DNA of 64,000 nucleotides from positions 55,338 through 119,337 of the forward strand of contig NZ_JFHL01000015.1 of assembly GCF_003664995.1 (NCBI RefSeq), written 5' to 3'. This DNA comes from Mesotoga sp. BH458_6_3_2_1. GTDB lineage: Bacteria; Thermotogota; Thermotogae; Petrotogales; Kosmotogaceae. Within the stretch, counting starts at the first letter, position 1, and the number at the start of each line of letters is the position of its first letter. Positions 24,264 to 32,994 of the stretch are shown here, in pieces. Under the pieces are notes generated by a model that saw only the letters and a list, made by a program, of their open reading frames with translations, did not search any database and was not told where the DNA came from. Made by a program: the position numbers and the translations under genes.

Positions 24264-25671
24264 ATTTGCGCCAAGTCCTACCGGCAATCTTCACGTTGGT
24301 GGTGTGAGGACGGCGCTATTTAACTGGTTATTTGCGAAGAATCAAAATGGAAGTTTCGTGCTGAGAATAGAAGATACCGATACTGAGCGTTCTGAGAAGA
24401 TATTTGAAGATCAGATTCTCACCTCAATGAAGTGGTGCGGTCTCGACTGGTCGGAAGGGCCGGACATTGGCGGGGACTTCGGACCCTATAGGCAGAGTGA
24501 GAGAGTAGAACTTGGCTTCTACGACAAATATGCTCAAGAGCTTATTGAAAGAGGGCACGCGTACTGTGCTGTCTATTCGAAATCCGATCAGGAAAATGTT
24601 CTGCGGACCTTGACTGAGATCCCACAATTAGCAGACGATGAGGTCTATACCGTCAAGTTCAAGATTCCGGGAGGCAAGACGCAGTTTTCCGATCTTTCAA
24701 AGGGTGAGATGACCTTTGAGAATGAGAACTTCTCTGACTTCATAATAATTAAATCCAATGGATTTCCTACCTACAATTTTGCGGTGGTCATCGATGATCA
24801 CATGATGGATATCACACACGTTTTCAGAGGGGAAGATCATCTTACAAACACTCCTAGACAGATAATGATATACAGAGCTCTCAACTGGGAACCGCCAACT
24901 TTTATGCACATACCGCTGATTCTTGGGAGTGACAGAGCTCCTCTTTCAAAGAGGCATGGTCACACGAGTGTAGATCATTTCAGAAGGGAAGGTTATCTCA
25001 GCGTAGGATTAATGAACTATCTAGCCCTTCTCGGATGGACAGTGGATCAGGAAATCTTCGACTACCATGAAAAAGTCAGAGATTTCATTCCTTCCGATAT
25101 CTCTAATAAGGGTGTAGTCTTCGATTACGAAAAGCTGGAATGGATCAATGGAAAACACTTGAGATTGCTCGAACCCGAAGAGCTGATCGTGCAGTTTGGA
25201 CTGTGGCTGAAGTTTACAGGAAGATTTGACTACTATGCCAGTATCGAAGCCGATCAGTTTTACTCAAGAGAAGTCCTCACAATGTCCAGAGAAAAGATTA
25301 ACACTCTTGAACAATTATTCGATTTCTCGGCTCCCTTTTTCAGCAATGAAGTCGATTATCAAGAGGACTACGTTGTCAAATATTTGCACAATGAATGGAG
25401 CAAGGACCTAATATCTGCAGCAATCAGAAAGTTTGAAGACGCATCTGATTGGTCTGTTGAGGCTGTCGAAAAGACCGTAAGAGAACTTGCAGAAGAAAAG
25501 ATCACGTCAAAGAAGAATACTTTCCAGACTCTACGAGGGGGGGTAACGGGCAGACTCGTGACTCCAGGACTTTTCGAGACGATTTCGGTGCTTGGTCGAG
25601 ATAGAGTTTTGGAGAGATTGGAGAGTCTGCTCGAAATGATAGAGTATGAAGAAGGGAATCTCTCTGATTGA
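24250..25671 (+). CDS. gltX: Glutamyl-tRNA synthetase
   Basis: ATG 24250 is chosen because GAGGAGG lies just upstream and it gives the family start MVRCRFAPSPTGNLHVGG, with the HIGH-class motif. The 473-residue enzyme has the KMSKS equivalent LSKRHG at ~residue 240 and a C-terminal anticodon-binding region. Thermotogota often carry two GluRS genes; which class this one belongs to cannot be told from one copy. It is in the rel operon. Confidence 0.93.
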   Translation: MVRCRFAPSPTGNLHVGGVRTALFNWLFAKNQNGSFVLRIEDTDTERSEKIFEDQILTSMKWCGLDWSEGPDIGGDFGPYRQSERVELGFYDKYAQELIERGHAYCAVYSKSDQENVLRTLTEIPQLADDEVYTVKFKIPGGKTQFSDLSKGEMTFENENFSDFIIIKSNGFPTYNFAVVIDDHMMDITHVFRGEDHLTNTPRQIMIYRALNWEPPTFMHIPLILGSDRAPLSKRHGHTSVDHFRREGYLSVGLMNYLALLGWTVDQEIFDYHEKVRDFIPSDISNKGVVFDYEKLEWINGKHLRLLEPEELIVQFGLWLKFTGRFDYYASIEADQFYSREVLTMSREKINTLEQLFDFSAPFFSNEVDYQEDYVVKYLHNEWSKDLISAAIRKFEDASDWSVEAVEKTVRELAEEKITSKKNTFQTLRGGVTGRLVTPGLFETISVLGRDRVLERLESLLEMIEYEEGNLSD

Positions 25672-26062
25672 GATGGTCGTCTCTCTTGCTGTATCAGCGT
25701 TGCTGCTAATATCCATTTTCAAGATAGTGAATTTGTCACTGGCGATGTCATTCAGCATAGTGAAAGAAACAAAGGCTTACACGGCTCTGTCCAGAACCTT
25801 CGATATTCTAGAGAGGGACCTCTCCCGTTCAACCGGAAACTTCTCCTGGGGAGTTTCCTTCATCAGTTTTGACGCGATTATTGAAGGTGAATATAAGAGA
25901 ATTAGGTATTACGTTTCCGGTAACAGAATAATGAGAAGATCCGGAAATTCATATAACACGGTGACTGAATTTCAGAAGTCAGCCGGCTTTTTTGAAGAAG
26001 AAGAGATAGTTAGATTCATTATTGATGAAAGAGAAATCCTGATTGGGATTGAAGGTGGATAA
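25646..26062 (+). CDS. Type IV pilin-like (pseudopilin) protein
   Basis: The N-terminus MKKGISLIEMVVSLAVSALL is a class III prepilin signal: a short basic leader, cleavage after Gly4, Glu at mature position 5 and a hydrophobic helix. The 138-residue size fits a minor pilin or type II secretion pseudopilin. The gene overlaps gltX by 26 bases and has no strong ribosome site of its own, so it is probably coupled. No other pilus gene is nearby. Confidence 0.8.
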   Translation: MKKGISLIEMVVSLAVSALLLISIFKIVNLSLAMSFSIVKETKAYTALSRTFDILERDLSRSTGNFSWGVSFISFDAIIEGEYKRIRYYVSGNRIMRRSGNSYNTVTEFQKSAGFFEEEEIVRFIIDEREILIGIEGG

Positions 26063-26063
26063 A

Positions 26064-27341
26064 ATGAATCCAAAAGAAATAAGAAAGATGCTTCATGCAA
26101 TTGAAGAAGAGATTTCCTCAAGGGCCGAAATGAATCTGAAAGATATGCTGGATTCACCTTCGGCATATGTTAGGGCCAGGGCTGTGAAGTCCGCCTCCGA
26201 TAGAGAGATGAAGATAGAGAATATCGAATCCTTTCTAGAAGATCCGTCTCCTGAAGTAAGGAAAAATGCTGTTGCTTCGATGGCAAAAGCCGGTGAAAGT
26301 CGCGACACTATACTCAAAGCCTTAGACGATCCCTCAGACCTGGTTCGTAGTATAACGGTTAAAGAGCTGACTGAGTTTGGTTATGAAGATGAGGATCTTG
26401 CGAGAAGAATTGCCGCAGATCCTTCAAAGAAGGTTAGAAAAACTTTTGTAATAGCTCTTGCAGAAGCTGGGGAGAGAGAACTTCTCAAAGAGTTTGCGGA
26501 GGATCCCAGCAATGATATTCGAGGGATTCTGGCTGCCTTCAATGGAGAACTCGAACTGAAAGAAGAGGAGCTCTCTTCACTATCTAGAAAATTTCAGAAA
26601 ATTGCTTTGCTTTCAAAACTGGGCCAGCGGAATTCGGGTACTGCTGAGAGAATGCTTGCACTTCTAAAGGACTTTCGTGCCGCCAATATTAAGCGAACCC
26701 TGGTCGAGGTTTTTGAGTCTTTCCCTGAAGAGATTTCGCTTCCCGCACTAAGAAAGCTCATCGAATCCGAGGATAGAACCGTTGCGATAGCTGCTCTGAA
26801 GACCTATAGAAAGATCAAAGGATATGATGTTTCTCTACTGCAGGCTGCGGAAAGGTTTATGGATTCGGAAGATGAAGAGATGAGGTTCGTTGGTGCTCAA
26901 TATGTCAAGGGTTTGGTTGAGCCTTCCGCAGTTGAGATTCTCCATGCTGGACTGGAGGACCCCTCTGACAGAGTGAGAGCGGTGTGTATGGAGGCTTTGG
27001 CTAATCTCATGGATCATTCAATTGAGGACGTGATCGACGAGTCGCTCAGGTCGACATCATCGAAGCTAAAGAAAGCATCGTTGAGAGCAATAAAAAAACT
27101 CAAGACCATAGATATGGGAGACCATGTTGGAAGGATTCTTTCTAACAGAAAAGAGGAGCTTCAGACAAGAATACTTGCTTCTTCAGTAGCAGGCCTTCTT
27201 AAACTGGACGGTCTTCTCCCGCATCTTGAGGGAATAGTATTGGATGCTTCCAACGAAAGCCGCCTCAGGATAGCTTCTGCCCGGGCCATGGCAAGAATCA
27301 ATCCTTCTCGTTTAGCAGATCTTTTCGGCTTCACAGTATGA
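26064..27341 (+). CDS. HEAT-repeat protein
   Basis: ATG 26064 follows AAGGTGGA. The 425-residue protein is built of helical repeats with the recurring pattern DPSxxVRxxA (for example EDPSPEVRKNAVASMAKAG and EDPSDRVRAVCMEALANL). HEAT arrays bind proteins or nucleic acid; none of the phycocyanobilin-lyase or enzyme motifs is evident. No signal peptide. It is the last gene of the rel operon and overlaps ecfT by 11 bases tail to tail. Confidence 0.8.
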   Translation: MNPKEIRKMLHAIEEEISSRAEMNLKDMLDSPSAYVRARAVKSASDREMKIENIESFLEDPSPEVRKNAVASMAKAGESRDTILKALDDPSDLVRSITVKELTEFGYEDEDLARRIAADPSKKVRKTFVIALAEAGERELLKEFAEDPSNDIRGILAAFNGELELKEEELSSLSRKFQKIALLSKLGQRNSGTAERMLALLKDFRAANIKRTLVEVFESFPEEISLPALRKLIESEDRTVAIAALKTYRKIKGYDVSLLQAAERFMDSEDEEMRFVGAQYVKGLVEPSAVEILHAGLEDPSDRVRAVCMEALANLMDHSIEDVIDESLRSTSSKLKKASLRAIKKLKTIDMGDHVGRILSNRKEELQTRILASSVAGLLKLDGLLPHLEGIVLDASNESRLRIASARAMARINPSRLADLFGFTV

Positions 27342-28116
27342 TGGCACTCAAAATTGAAAGGACCGTTACTACCAGAAGAATCGAGTCGTTTGAAGACCAG
27401 CTCTTTTCCCTAAGGCTAGTTAACTTTTGTCCGGGTTTGTAGCCCCTAATCTGAAGGGCGACTGCAGTATCCTGAGCCTTTTTTAGCGATGTCGTAATTA
27501 CCGGGATCACTACTGATAGCGAGTTTTTCACTTTTGAAGTAATGCTTCCTCTGTCAAAATCAACGCCTCTCGCCTTCTGTGCCATGATTATCCGGTTTGT
27601 TTGAAGAGAAATCAGTGGGATGAAAGTAAGTGTCAACGAAAGCGCCATCCCAAGTTCAGAAGACCGTTTCCTGCTGGCAGGGAACTTGCTGACAATCTCT
27701 TCCACAGAAAAAGAGATCTCAAGGGGAGATGTCGTGAGTGAGAGAACTATACTGAAAAGCACGGCAAGAATCATTCTCCCCGAAAGCAAAACAGAGTTAA
27801 TTAAACCTTCTTCCGTAATTCTCAACACTTTTAGGTCCAGCAGGACTTTTCCGTGAGAGAAAAGGATCTGAAAGACCACGATCAACAGGATCAACAATCT
27901 TATTCCCCGAAGTGCCTTCATATACTCCCTGAAAGGAACTGCCGAAAGTCCGGAGAGAATTATCCAAAGTGATAAGAAGACTGTGAAATCTCCAAACCCG
28001 CTCAGAAAAAGAGAGCCGACCGCAAGCGAAACAAAGGATATGGTCTTTGCTACTGGTGACAATTTGTGAATAACCGAATCAACCGGAACGAAACGCCCAA
28101 GTGGAATTCCTACCAA
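27331..28116 (-). CDS. ecfT: ECF transporter T component
   Basis: The TTG start at 28116 lies inside the queD 3' end. The 261-residue membrane protein has the EcfT/CbiQ layout: HKLSPVAKTISFVSLAV at the start, several transmembrane helices and the two Ala-Arg-Gly-type coupling motifs, AQKARGVDF and ALQIRGY, that contact the ATPase pair. No EcfA or S component is here. Overlap with queD hints that it serves a queuosine or pterin precursor transporter; the ATPases must be encoded elsewhere. Confidence 0.85.
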   Translation of the reverse strand: MVGIPLGRFVPVDSVIHKLSPVAKTISFVSLAVGSLFLSGFGDFTVFLSLWIILSGLSAVPFREYMKALRGIRLLILLIVVFQILFSHGKVLLDLKVLRITEEGLINSVLLSGRMILAVLFSIVLSLTTSPLEISFSVEEIVSKFPASRKRSSELGMALSLTLTFIPLISLQTNRIIMAQKARGVDFDRGSITSKVKNSLSVVIPVITTSLKKAQDTAVALQIRGYKPGQKLTSLREKSWSSNDSILLVVTVLSILSAIIL

Positions 28117-28478
28117 ACAGCTCTCTCCCTATAACGAACAAAGCTAGTCGGTGTTTCCCACACCGCCACTTCATAAAGCTCGTATTGGTTCCCCTCAACC
28201 CTGGAAGCCAGGCGTTTGAATATCCACTCAGCGATGTTCTCTGCGGTCGGCTGAGGTATAACATCATTTATGTATGCATGATCGAGTAAGTTCAAAACCT
28301 CCGATTTGACCAAATCTTTTAGCTGCAAAAAATCAACGACCATATCCTCTTGATTCTTCTCTCCTGCAACTGTTATCTGTAGCTTATAAGTGTGGCCGTG
28401 AAGTTTCTCACACTTTCCGTGATAACTTGTCAGATTATGAGCCGCATCAAATGTGAATTCCTTAGTTAGGAAGAACAT
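28110..28478 (-). CDS. queD: 6-carboxytetrahydropterin synthase / PTPS family
   Basis: The 122-residue protein has the QueD/PTPS zinc and catalytic motifs: FDAAHNL, CEKLHGHTY (the CxxxHGH form), VVDFLQLK, LDHAYIND, PTAENIAEWI and VAVWETP. That set is typical of the queuosine pathway enzyme making 6-carboxytetrahydropterin, although some PTPS-III proteins serve folate synthesis. The ATG at 28478 is preceded by AAGGTGATAGGG. I see no preQ1 riboswitch upstream. It forms an overlapping pair with ecfT. Confidence 0.85.
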   Translation of the reverse strand: MFFLTKEFTFDAAHNLTSYHGKCEKLHGHTYKLQITVAGEKNQEDMVVDFLQLKDLVKSEVLNLLDHAYINDVIPQPTAENIAEWIFKRLASRVEGNQYELYEVAVWETPTSFVRYRERAVW

Positions 28479-29059
28479 TGGTCCCTATCACCTTCCTTTC
28501 TCACAAACAATATAGACCTTCTTATGCAACTATCATATCCTATTCTCACTTGTCAGAAACACCAAAGCTTAAGAAATATCTATTGTTTGTCTGGGCTATC
28601 AAATTGAGAAATCCTATTAATGGTGGCTGACATCGGCGTTTCACCCCACCACTATGAAGGAATAAGAAAAGGCACAGTAGATTCCGAAATCAGACGCGGG
28701 TTAGAACGGCAGTCAATGGGGAACAGATGACGCGAGCATAGGATTTCTAAAAGAGATGCCATAAATTGTGAACCAACAAACCACTTGGCGAGCCTTATCC
28801 GAGGTTATATAACTGCCATGTCAACATAGAAACGTTTGATCACCGTCTAACTGATTGCTATTATTGCAATGAAATAGGTTCATCGAACTGGGTGGTGGAT
28901 TGGTCACGGATAGCTATTAGACGAGAAAAAGGAGCAATTAGAAGAATAGAGAGCGAGAGTTGAAACCCCAGAGTATTGAGCGTTCCAACCTTATGGAAAT
29001 TGATTGGGTATTCTCTGGAATAAGCTCTCTGATTCTTCTGATTTTTGACTTGAAGACAT
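28479..29059. other. Long intergenic stretch with no convincing gene
   Basis: About 580 bases lie between queD and the short transcript at 29060-29330. ORFs here are short and lack ribosome sites; one of 36 codons starts at ATG 28620 but has no upstream GGAGG. I found no tRNA, riboswitch, terminal repeats or transposase motif. It may be decayed sequence. Confidence 0.3.
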
Positions 29060-29084
29060 AAAAAAAGGGCCTCTTTTGAGACCC
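29060..29084 (-). terminator. Terminator of the 32-codon transcription unit
   Basis: On the minus strand GGGTCTC, AAAA, GAGGCCC forms a seven-pair stem (one G-U) with a four-base loop, followed by seven T residues (plus-strand A run 29060-29066). It closes the small unit initiated at 29302-29330. Confidence 0.88.
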
Positions 29085-29155
29085 GAAGTCATCTTTCTTT
29101 CCGTGGGGGAAAAGGGGGGTTGCTTGTATATCGCGATTCTACTGGTGTAATTAAT

Positions 29156-29254
29156 CTATAGAGCTAAGAAATTTCCGTATCTTGCAGAAGCCGATCTCGC
29201 CTTGTCGATTTCTTTTTGAACGTCTTTTCCTGTTCTTGGTGATCTCTTCTTCAT
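29156..29254 (-). CDS. 32-residue basic peptide in its own transcription unit
   Basis: ATG 29254 is preceded six bases away by GGAGGAG (29261-29267) and the ORF ends TAG at 29156-29158. The peptide is MKKRSPRTGKDVQKEIDKAR followed by SASARYGNFLAL: basic at the N-terminus, then an amphipathic stretch, with no membrane segment or cysteine. A near-consensus promoter lies upstream and an intrinsic terminator downstream, so a transcript of about 235 bases is expected. It could be a microprotein, a small regulatory RNA that also encodes a peptide, or an antitoxin-like peptide. I do not recognise the family. Confidence 0.6.
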   Translation of the reverse strand: MKKRSPRTGKDVQKEIDKARSASARYGNFLAL

Positions 29255-29301
29255 AATCGACTCCTCCTTTTGTTTTCGTTCGATTCATCTCTTACACTCA
29301 G

Positions 29302-29330
29302 ATCATAACACTGTGTTTGATGGTTGTCAA
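29302..29330 (-). promoter_or_regulatory. Strong promoter of the 32-codon unit
   Basis: On the minus strand a perfect TTGACA (29325-29330) and TATGAT (29302-29307) are exactly 17 bases apart, the closest match to the sigma-70 consensus that I found in the window. Confidence 0.85.
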
Positions 29331-29515
29331 ACTATCCTTGTTAAGGGGCGATGAACTTCTAACAATATATCAATTAAGTCGGACCTGATTCTCTTGTCCT
29401 GTACATAGAGTATCGATGATGAAAACTATTAACTGTATAGAAGGTTGAATGAAGAGGGTTTCACGGTGGCGAGTGAACAGATAAAGGTGGTTCAATGTAT
29501 CTCTAACAGTATCTA

Positions 29516-29524
29516 TGCTATAAT
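29516..29524 (+). promoter_or_regulatory. Extended -10 promoter of the paired regulators
   Basis: TGCTATAAT is a full extended -10 element, 32 bases upstream of the TTG start at 29557. A -35 is not clear, as expected for extended -10 promoters. Confidence 0.6.
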
Positions 29525-29556
29525 TCAATACAAGTCGAACTGGAGAGGTGTATTCC

Positions 29557-30624
29557 TTGAAGATCATACCGGGATACGTTGAACTTGTAGAGATTCTAAT
29601 GGCATGTGGGTTTGCAGATAGAAAGAGTTATTTTAATGCTGTGTCTCATGATCTTGGATTGGATTTCGAGCCTGGAAGAGAACTTGGGGAATTCCTTGAT
29701 CGGGTCAACAGTAGCGAAAACTGGTCGATAAGGATGGCGGTCGATGTCTTCTCTGAGATTAAAGACAGCGTCATCTTCTTCTGCGATTTTCCGGATGAAC
29801 CTGGGCGAGAGATACCCCTTGAGGATTCTATCGAAAGTCTTGCAAATAATTTTGAAGATAGAGCCAGCTGCGTTGTTGCTAGTATAATGTTGAACAATCT
29901 AAATCTCTCTCAAGAGGACGCTAACAAGACACTTCAGGGAGACCTGAGCATTGTCTCCGAGGCTGTTGAAAAGGCAGAAGATCTTTCAGAAAACACAACG
30001 TGGTTTATCACCCAATTGATAAAGTTTCCAAGACAGTCAAAGGAAATCCTTCTCTTCGCGCTGGGCGAACTGAAGAAATACTATGATCAATCTGGCTTAA
30101 GAAAAAGGAATCGTGACAAGGTTGTTGAAAGGCTGAAAATATTCAAAGCCGAGGAGTATGAGGAAGTAGCAGAGGATTTTCTTGAATTCTACGGAATTAA
30201 GGCAAGGGAGGACCTACCCCTTCACTTGCTTTTTCAGAATACTCTGAAGTATTCGGGACTCAAGTTTTCTAGCGTATGCAATATCCAGCTCATAGTTTTC
30301 AGTGAGCACTTTAAGCAAATTGGAGAGATTATGAATCCCGTAATAACTGACAACACCCTCAGACTGTTTCTAAGAAATCTATCAGATCAGACAAAAATGC
30401 AGATCTTGAAAGCCATATCCGAAGATTCGAAATATGTGGATGAGCTGGCCAAGCTTGTTGGCCTGTCAAAAGCGACTATTTCATACCATCTGTCAACGTT
30501 AGCAGAACTCGCACTCGTCACTAGCCGTAAAGACCACCGACGTGTGTATTTCTCATTGAATAAAGAGCGTCTCGAAAAGATACTCAGAAGGCTTGAGATG
30601 CTTTACGATGAAGGTGAAAGTTGA
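29557..30624 (+). CDS. ArsR-type regulator with long N-terminal domain, copy 1
   Basis: TTG 29557 lies eight bases after GGAGAGG; a GTG at 29548 overlaps that site and is rejected. The protein has 355 residues. The last ~90 form an ArsR-like winged helix (LRLFLRNLSDQTKMQILKAI, recognition helix VGLSKATISYHLSTL, then a wing). The first ~260 are helical, of unknown family, with no metal-site cysteine pair. It is paralogous and equal in length to the next gene, and the two overlap by one base, so they may form a heterodimer. Confidence 0.8.
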   Translation: MKIIPGYVELVEILMACGFADRKSYFNAVSHDLGLDFEPGRELGEFLDRVNSSENWSIRMAVDVFSEIKDSVIFFCDFPDEPGREIPLEDSIESLANNFEDRASCVVASIMLNNLNLSQEDANKTLQGDLSIVSEAVEKAEDLSENTTWFITQLIKFPRQSKEILLFALGELKKYYDQSGLRKRNRDKVVERLKIFKAEEYEEVAEDFLEFYGIKAREDLPLHLLFQNTLKYSGLKFSSVCNIQLIVFSEHFKQIGEIMNPVITDNTLRLFLRNLSDQTKMQILKAISEDSKYVDELAKLVGLSKATISYHLSTLAELALVTSRKDHRRVYFSLNKERLEKILRRLEMLYDEGES

Positions 30625-31691
30625 TGGAGATGATAACCGGCTATTTCGAAATATACGACTTAACAATGGCCATTCAGTTTTCGCTTAACACAGGCCCTGT
30701 CGAGAAAGTGCTTAAGACATTGGGAGTAGACTACGAACCTGCTACCCAGCTAATGGAATTCCGGGAACTGCTGCTGAAGGACGTAGAATGGTCTACAAGA
30801 ATGTACACAACCTTTATGAACGAGCTAGGTGTAATGGCTCCAATTCTCTTTCCGATAAGGCAGAAACTTCAGGACGGAATGATTGTAAAGATTGAGGAGA
30901 GCTTGAACGTAAAGGATGAAGGACTTGAGTTAATAAAGGATCGCTTCATTCAGGTCTTTGCTGATAGAAGGCTAAAGATTTCTCACCATGATCTGAAAAA
31001 AATGATACTTGAGGAACCTCAGAAGGTTTCGAAGGCGGTTGAGGTAATCGGTGGCACAAGTGCAGATACGATATGGTTCATCAATCAATTACTTTTCTTT
31101 CCAAAGACCGCAATGGATTTTCTTTCTTCTAACACACTTAGAATTCTTGATTACTATGAACGTAGCGGGTTGAGAGAGTTGAATATGGATCTTGTTAAAG
31201 GTTACATAGAGAGCAATTCACCGCAGAAAGTCAAAGACGCTTTTTTGAACTTCCTCGACTACTACGGCATTACTCTTAATGAGAGCAAGCCTCTATACAT
31301 AACGCTTCAAAATTCAGTGCCTCACACAAACTCTGGTCTGATGACTTATCCAACCTTTCACCTCTTAATAATGGGTCTTGAAGAGGTTACAGAAGACTTT
31401 TCAGGGAGAATTCCAGAAGAAGTTAGGTTAAGAAGCCTTTTGAAAGTGTTGTCAGATGAGACGAGATTCAAGATTCTGAAGAGGCTGAGCAAGGAGCCAG
31501 CCCTGCAAAAAGATCTGGTTGAATTCACTGGTCTGGCCAAGTCAACGATTTCTTACCATATGGGGCTTCTTTTCAAATCATCGTTGATCGATATAGACCC
31601 ATTTAGTAGCATAATCTGTGTGCGAAGAGAGACCATAGGCAGGGCAGTAGCAGACATTAGAAATCTGTTGAACGTAAAGGAGAAGAAATGA
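30624..31691 (+). CDS. ArsR-type regulator with long N-terminal domain, copy 2
   Basis: ATG 30624 overlaps the previous stop (TGATG). It also has 355 residues and aligns along its whole length with copy 1: GYFEIYDLTMA against GYVELVEILMA, WFINQLLFFPK against WFITQLIKFPR, YYERSGLRELN against YYDQSGLRKRN, and the winged helix GLAKSTISYHM against GLSKATISYHL. The pair is a tandem duplication that has diverged well. The HAD gene starts inside its stop codon. Confidence 0.8.
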   Translation: MEMITGYFEIYDLTMAIQFSLNTGPVEKVLKTLGVDYEPATQLMEFRELLLKDVEWSTRMYTTFMNELGVMAPILFPIRQKLQDGMIVKIEESLNVKDEGLELIKDRFIQVFADRRLKISHHDLKKMILEEPQKVSKAVEVIGGTSADTIWFINQLLFFPKTAMDFLSSNTLRILDYYERSGLRELNMDLVKGYIESNSPQKVKDAFLNFLDYYGITLNESKPLYITLQNSVPHTNSGLMTYPTFHLLIMGLEEVTEDFSGRIPEEVRLRSLLKVLSDETRFKILKRLSKEPALQKDLVEFTGLAKSTISYHMGLLFKSSLIDIDPFSSIICVRRETIGRAVADIRNLLNVKEKK

Positions 31692-32344
31692 TTAGAGCAA
31701 CAATATTCGATATGGATGGAGTGATTATCGATTCGGAGAAGATCTATAGAAAAGCTTGCACGCAGCTTGTAAATGAGCTTGGTGGAAAAATCAGCGTCGA
31801 GTTGTTTGAGAGACAGATGGGTCTAAAGATGACTGAAACCCAGAAAGTTGTTGTCCAGACTGCGGGGCTTGAAATTGAACCTGAAGAGTTCGGCAGGAGA
31901 TACATGGAAAGATATTTGAAACTCGCCAGAGAGTCATTGGTCCCTAATCCCGGATTAGTGAACCTTCTTGATTTCCTTTCGGAAAAGGTAGGGCTGGCTA
32001 TAGCATCGTCTACAGAGAAAGCGGCAGTTGAGGAACTCATGAAGAAGATTGGTGTGCTAGACTACTTCGAAATAATTGTGGGTGGCGATGAAGTGGATGA
32101 ATCAAAGCCCTCACCTATGATCTATCTTAGAGCCTCGGAGCTCCTGGGAGTTAATCCTGAAGAGTGCATAGTCATTGAAGACTCGCCAAATGGTATAAAG
32201 AGTGGTATTGGGGCTGGAATGGAAGTGCTTGGAGTTAGACACGGAGAGAACGTTCACCTTGATCTGTCAGCTTCAAGTCATGTATTTGATGATCTCTACG
32301 GAGTCAAGAAGTACCTTGAAACGCTTCTGAACGGCAAGGCTTAA
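31688..32344 (+). CDS. HAD-superfamily hydrolase, beta-phosphoglucomutase-like
   Basis: The 218-residue protein has the four HAD motifs: nucleophile FDMDGVIIDSE, motif II SST in IASSTEK, motif III Lys in ESKPSP and motif IV VIEDSPNGI. The helical cap (~15-85) and the DMDGVIIDSE start fit the beta-phosphoglucomutase/phosphatase branch. Overlap with the regulator pair suggests coexpression and perhaps that the regulators respond to its substrate; this is inference. It overlaps the convergent Crp-type gene by four bases. Confidence 0.88.
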   Translation: MIRATIFDMDGVIIDSEKIYRKACTQLVNELGGKISVELFERQMGLKMTETQKVVVQTAGLEIEPEEFGRRYMERYLKLARESLVPNPGLVNLLDFLSEKVGLAIASSTEKAAVEELMKKIGVLDYFEIIVGGDEVDESKPSPMIYLRASELLGVNPEECIVIEDSPNGIKSGIGAGMEVLGVRHGENVHLDLSASSHVFDDLYGVKKYLETLLNGKA

Positions 32345-32994
32345 TCGAAAAGAATACCTTCCAACCGCTTCAGATTCCTTATCTCAACTGTACTTCTGTC
32401 AGGCATAGAAATGATTCCGTCTCTCTGTAACTCAGAGAAATTTCTGGATACTACCTCTCTTGTTGATCCCATGAGGTTTGCTAGCGTCTTTTTTGAGCAT
32501 GGAAGCTTAAAGATATGAGTTTCCTTCTCCAGAGATAGTTCCAGCAGATAACTGGCGATCTTCTTCTTTACGGTTGCCAGTGAAAGCATCTCAATGATAC
32601 CCGAAAGGTTTAGAGTCTTTTCAGAAATGCTTCTCAGATACGATAGCAGAAAACGCTGGTTTTTGAAGGAGCTTAGAAGTACTTCCTTCGGGATATTAAG
32701 AATCTCCGAGTCTTCTTCCGACACTACGTGTGAAGCATATCTTCTTCCAGCAAATACGAGAGCTTCGCCAAACACCTCTCCTTTCTCAAGGTGTTTGATG
32801 ATCTGTTCCTGGCCAGAAGGAAGTAGCTTCGATATCCTCAATTTGCCTTTGAGAACTATGCTAAGCGAATCGCATCTGTCTTCTGGCGTATAGATGATTT
32901 GATTGCTCAGATAAGTTATTGTCCGTGAACCCGAAAGTATTTCTTCTCTTTCCTGAAAAGTCAGATCTCTGAAGAAATCAACAGAATGCAGCAT
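32341..32994 (-). CDS. Crp/Fnr-family transcriptional regulator
   Basis: ATG 32994 follows the GNAT stop codon directly. The 217-residue protein has a cyclic-nucleotide-binding beta roll (~15-120; LKGKLRISKLLPSGQEQIIK, GEVFGEALVFAGR) and a C-terminal HTH (CSKKTLANLMGSTREVVSRN). The roll lacks the PRSA-type cAMP motif (it reads RRYAS) and no N-terminal Fe-S cysteines are present, so the signal is unknown. Confidence 0.88.
   Translation of the reverse strand: MLHSVDFFRDLTFQEREEILSGSRTITYLSNQIIYTPEDRCDSLSIVLKGKLRISKLLPSGQEQIIKHLEKGEVFGEALVFAGRRYASHVVSEEDSEILNIPKEVLLSSFKNQRFLLSYLRSISEKTLNLSGIIEMLSLATVKKKIASYLLELSLEKETHIFKLPCSKKTLANLMGSTREVVSRNFSELQRDGIISMPDRSTVEIRNLKRLEGILFD

Noticed and set aside
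28479..28560. Looked for a preQ1 riboswitch upstream of queD.
   Set aside because: No conserved C-rich loop or A-rich tail pattern was seen next to the ribosome site.
28620..28730. 36-codon ORF starting ATG in the 580-base gap.
   Set aside because: No ribosome site or recognisable motif; likely chance in a region with few other signals.
29067..29084. Idea that the hairpin belongs to a toxin-antitoxin pair with the 32-codon ORF.
   Set aside because: No second ORF or antisense promoter is seen; the hairpin is explained as a terminator.
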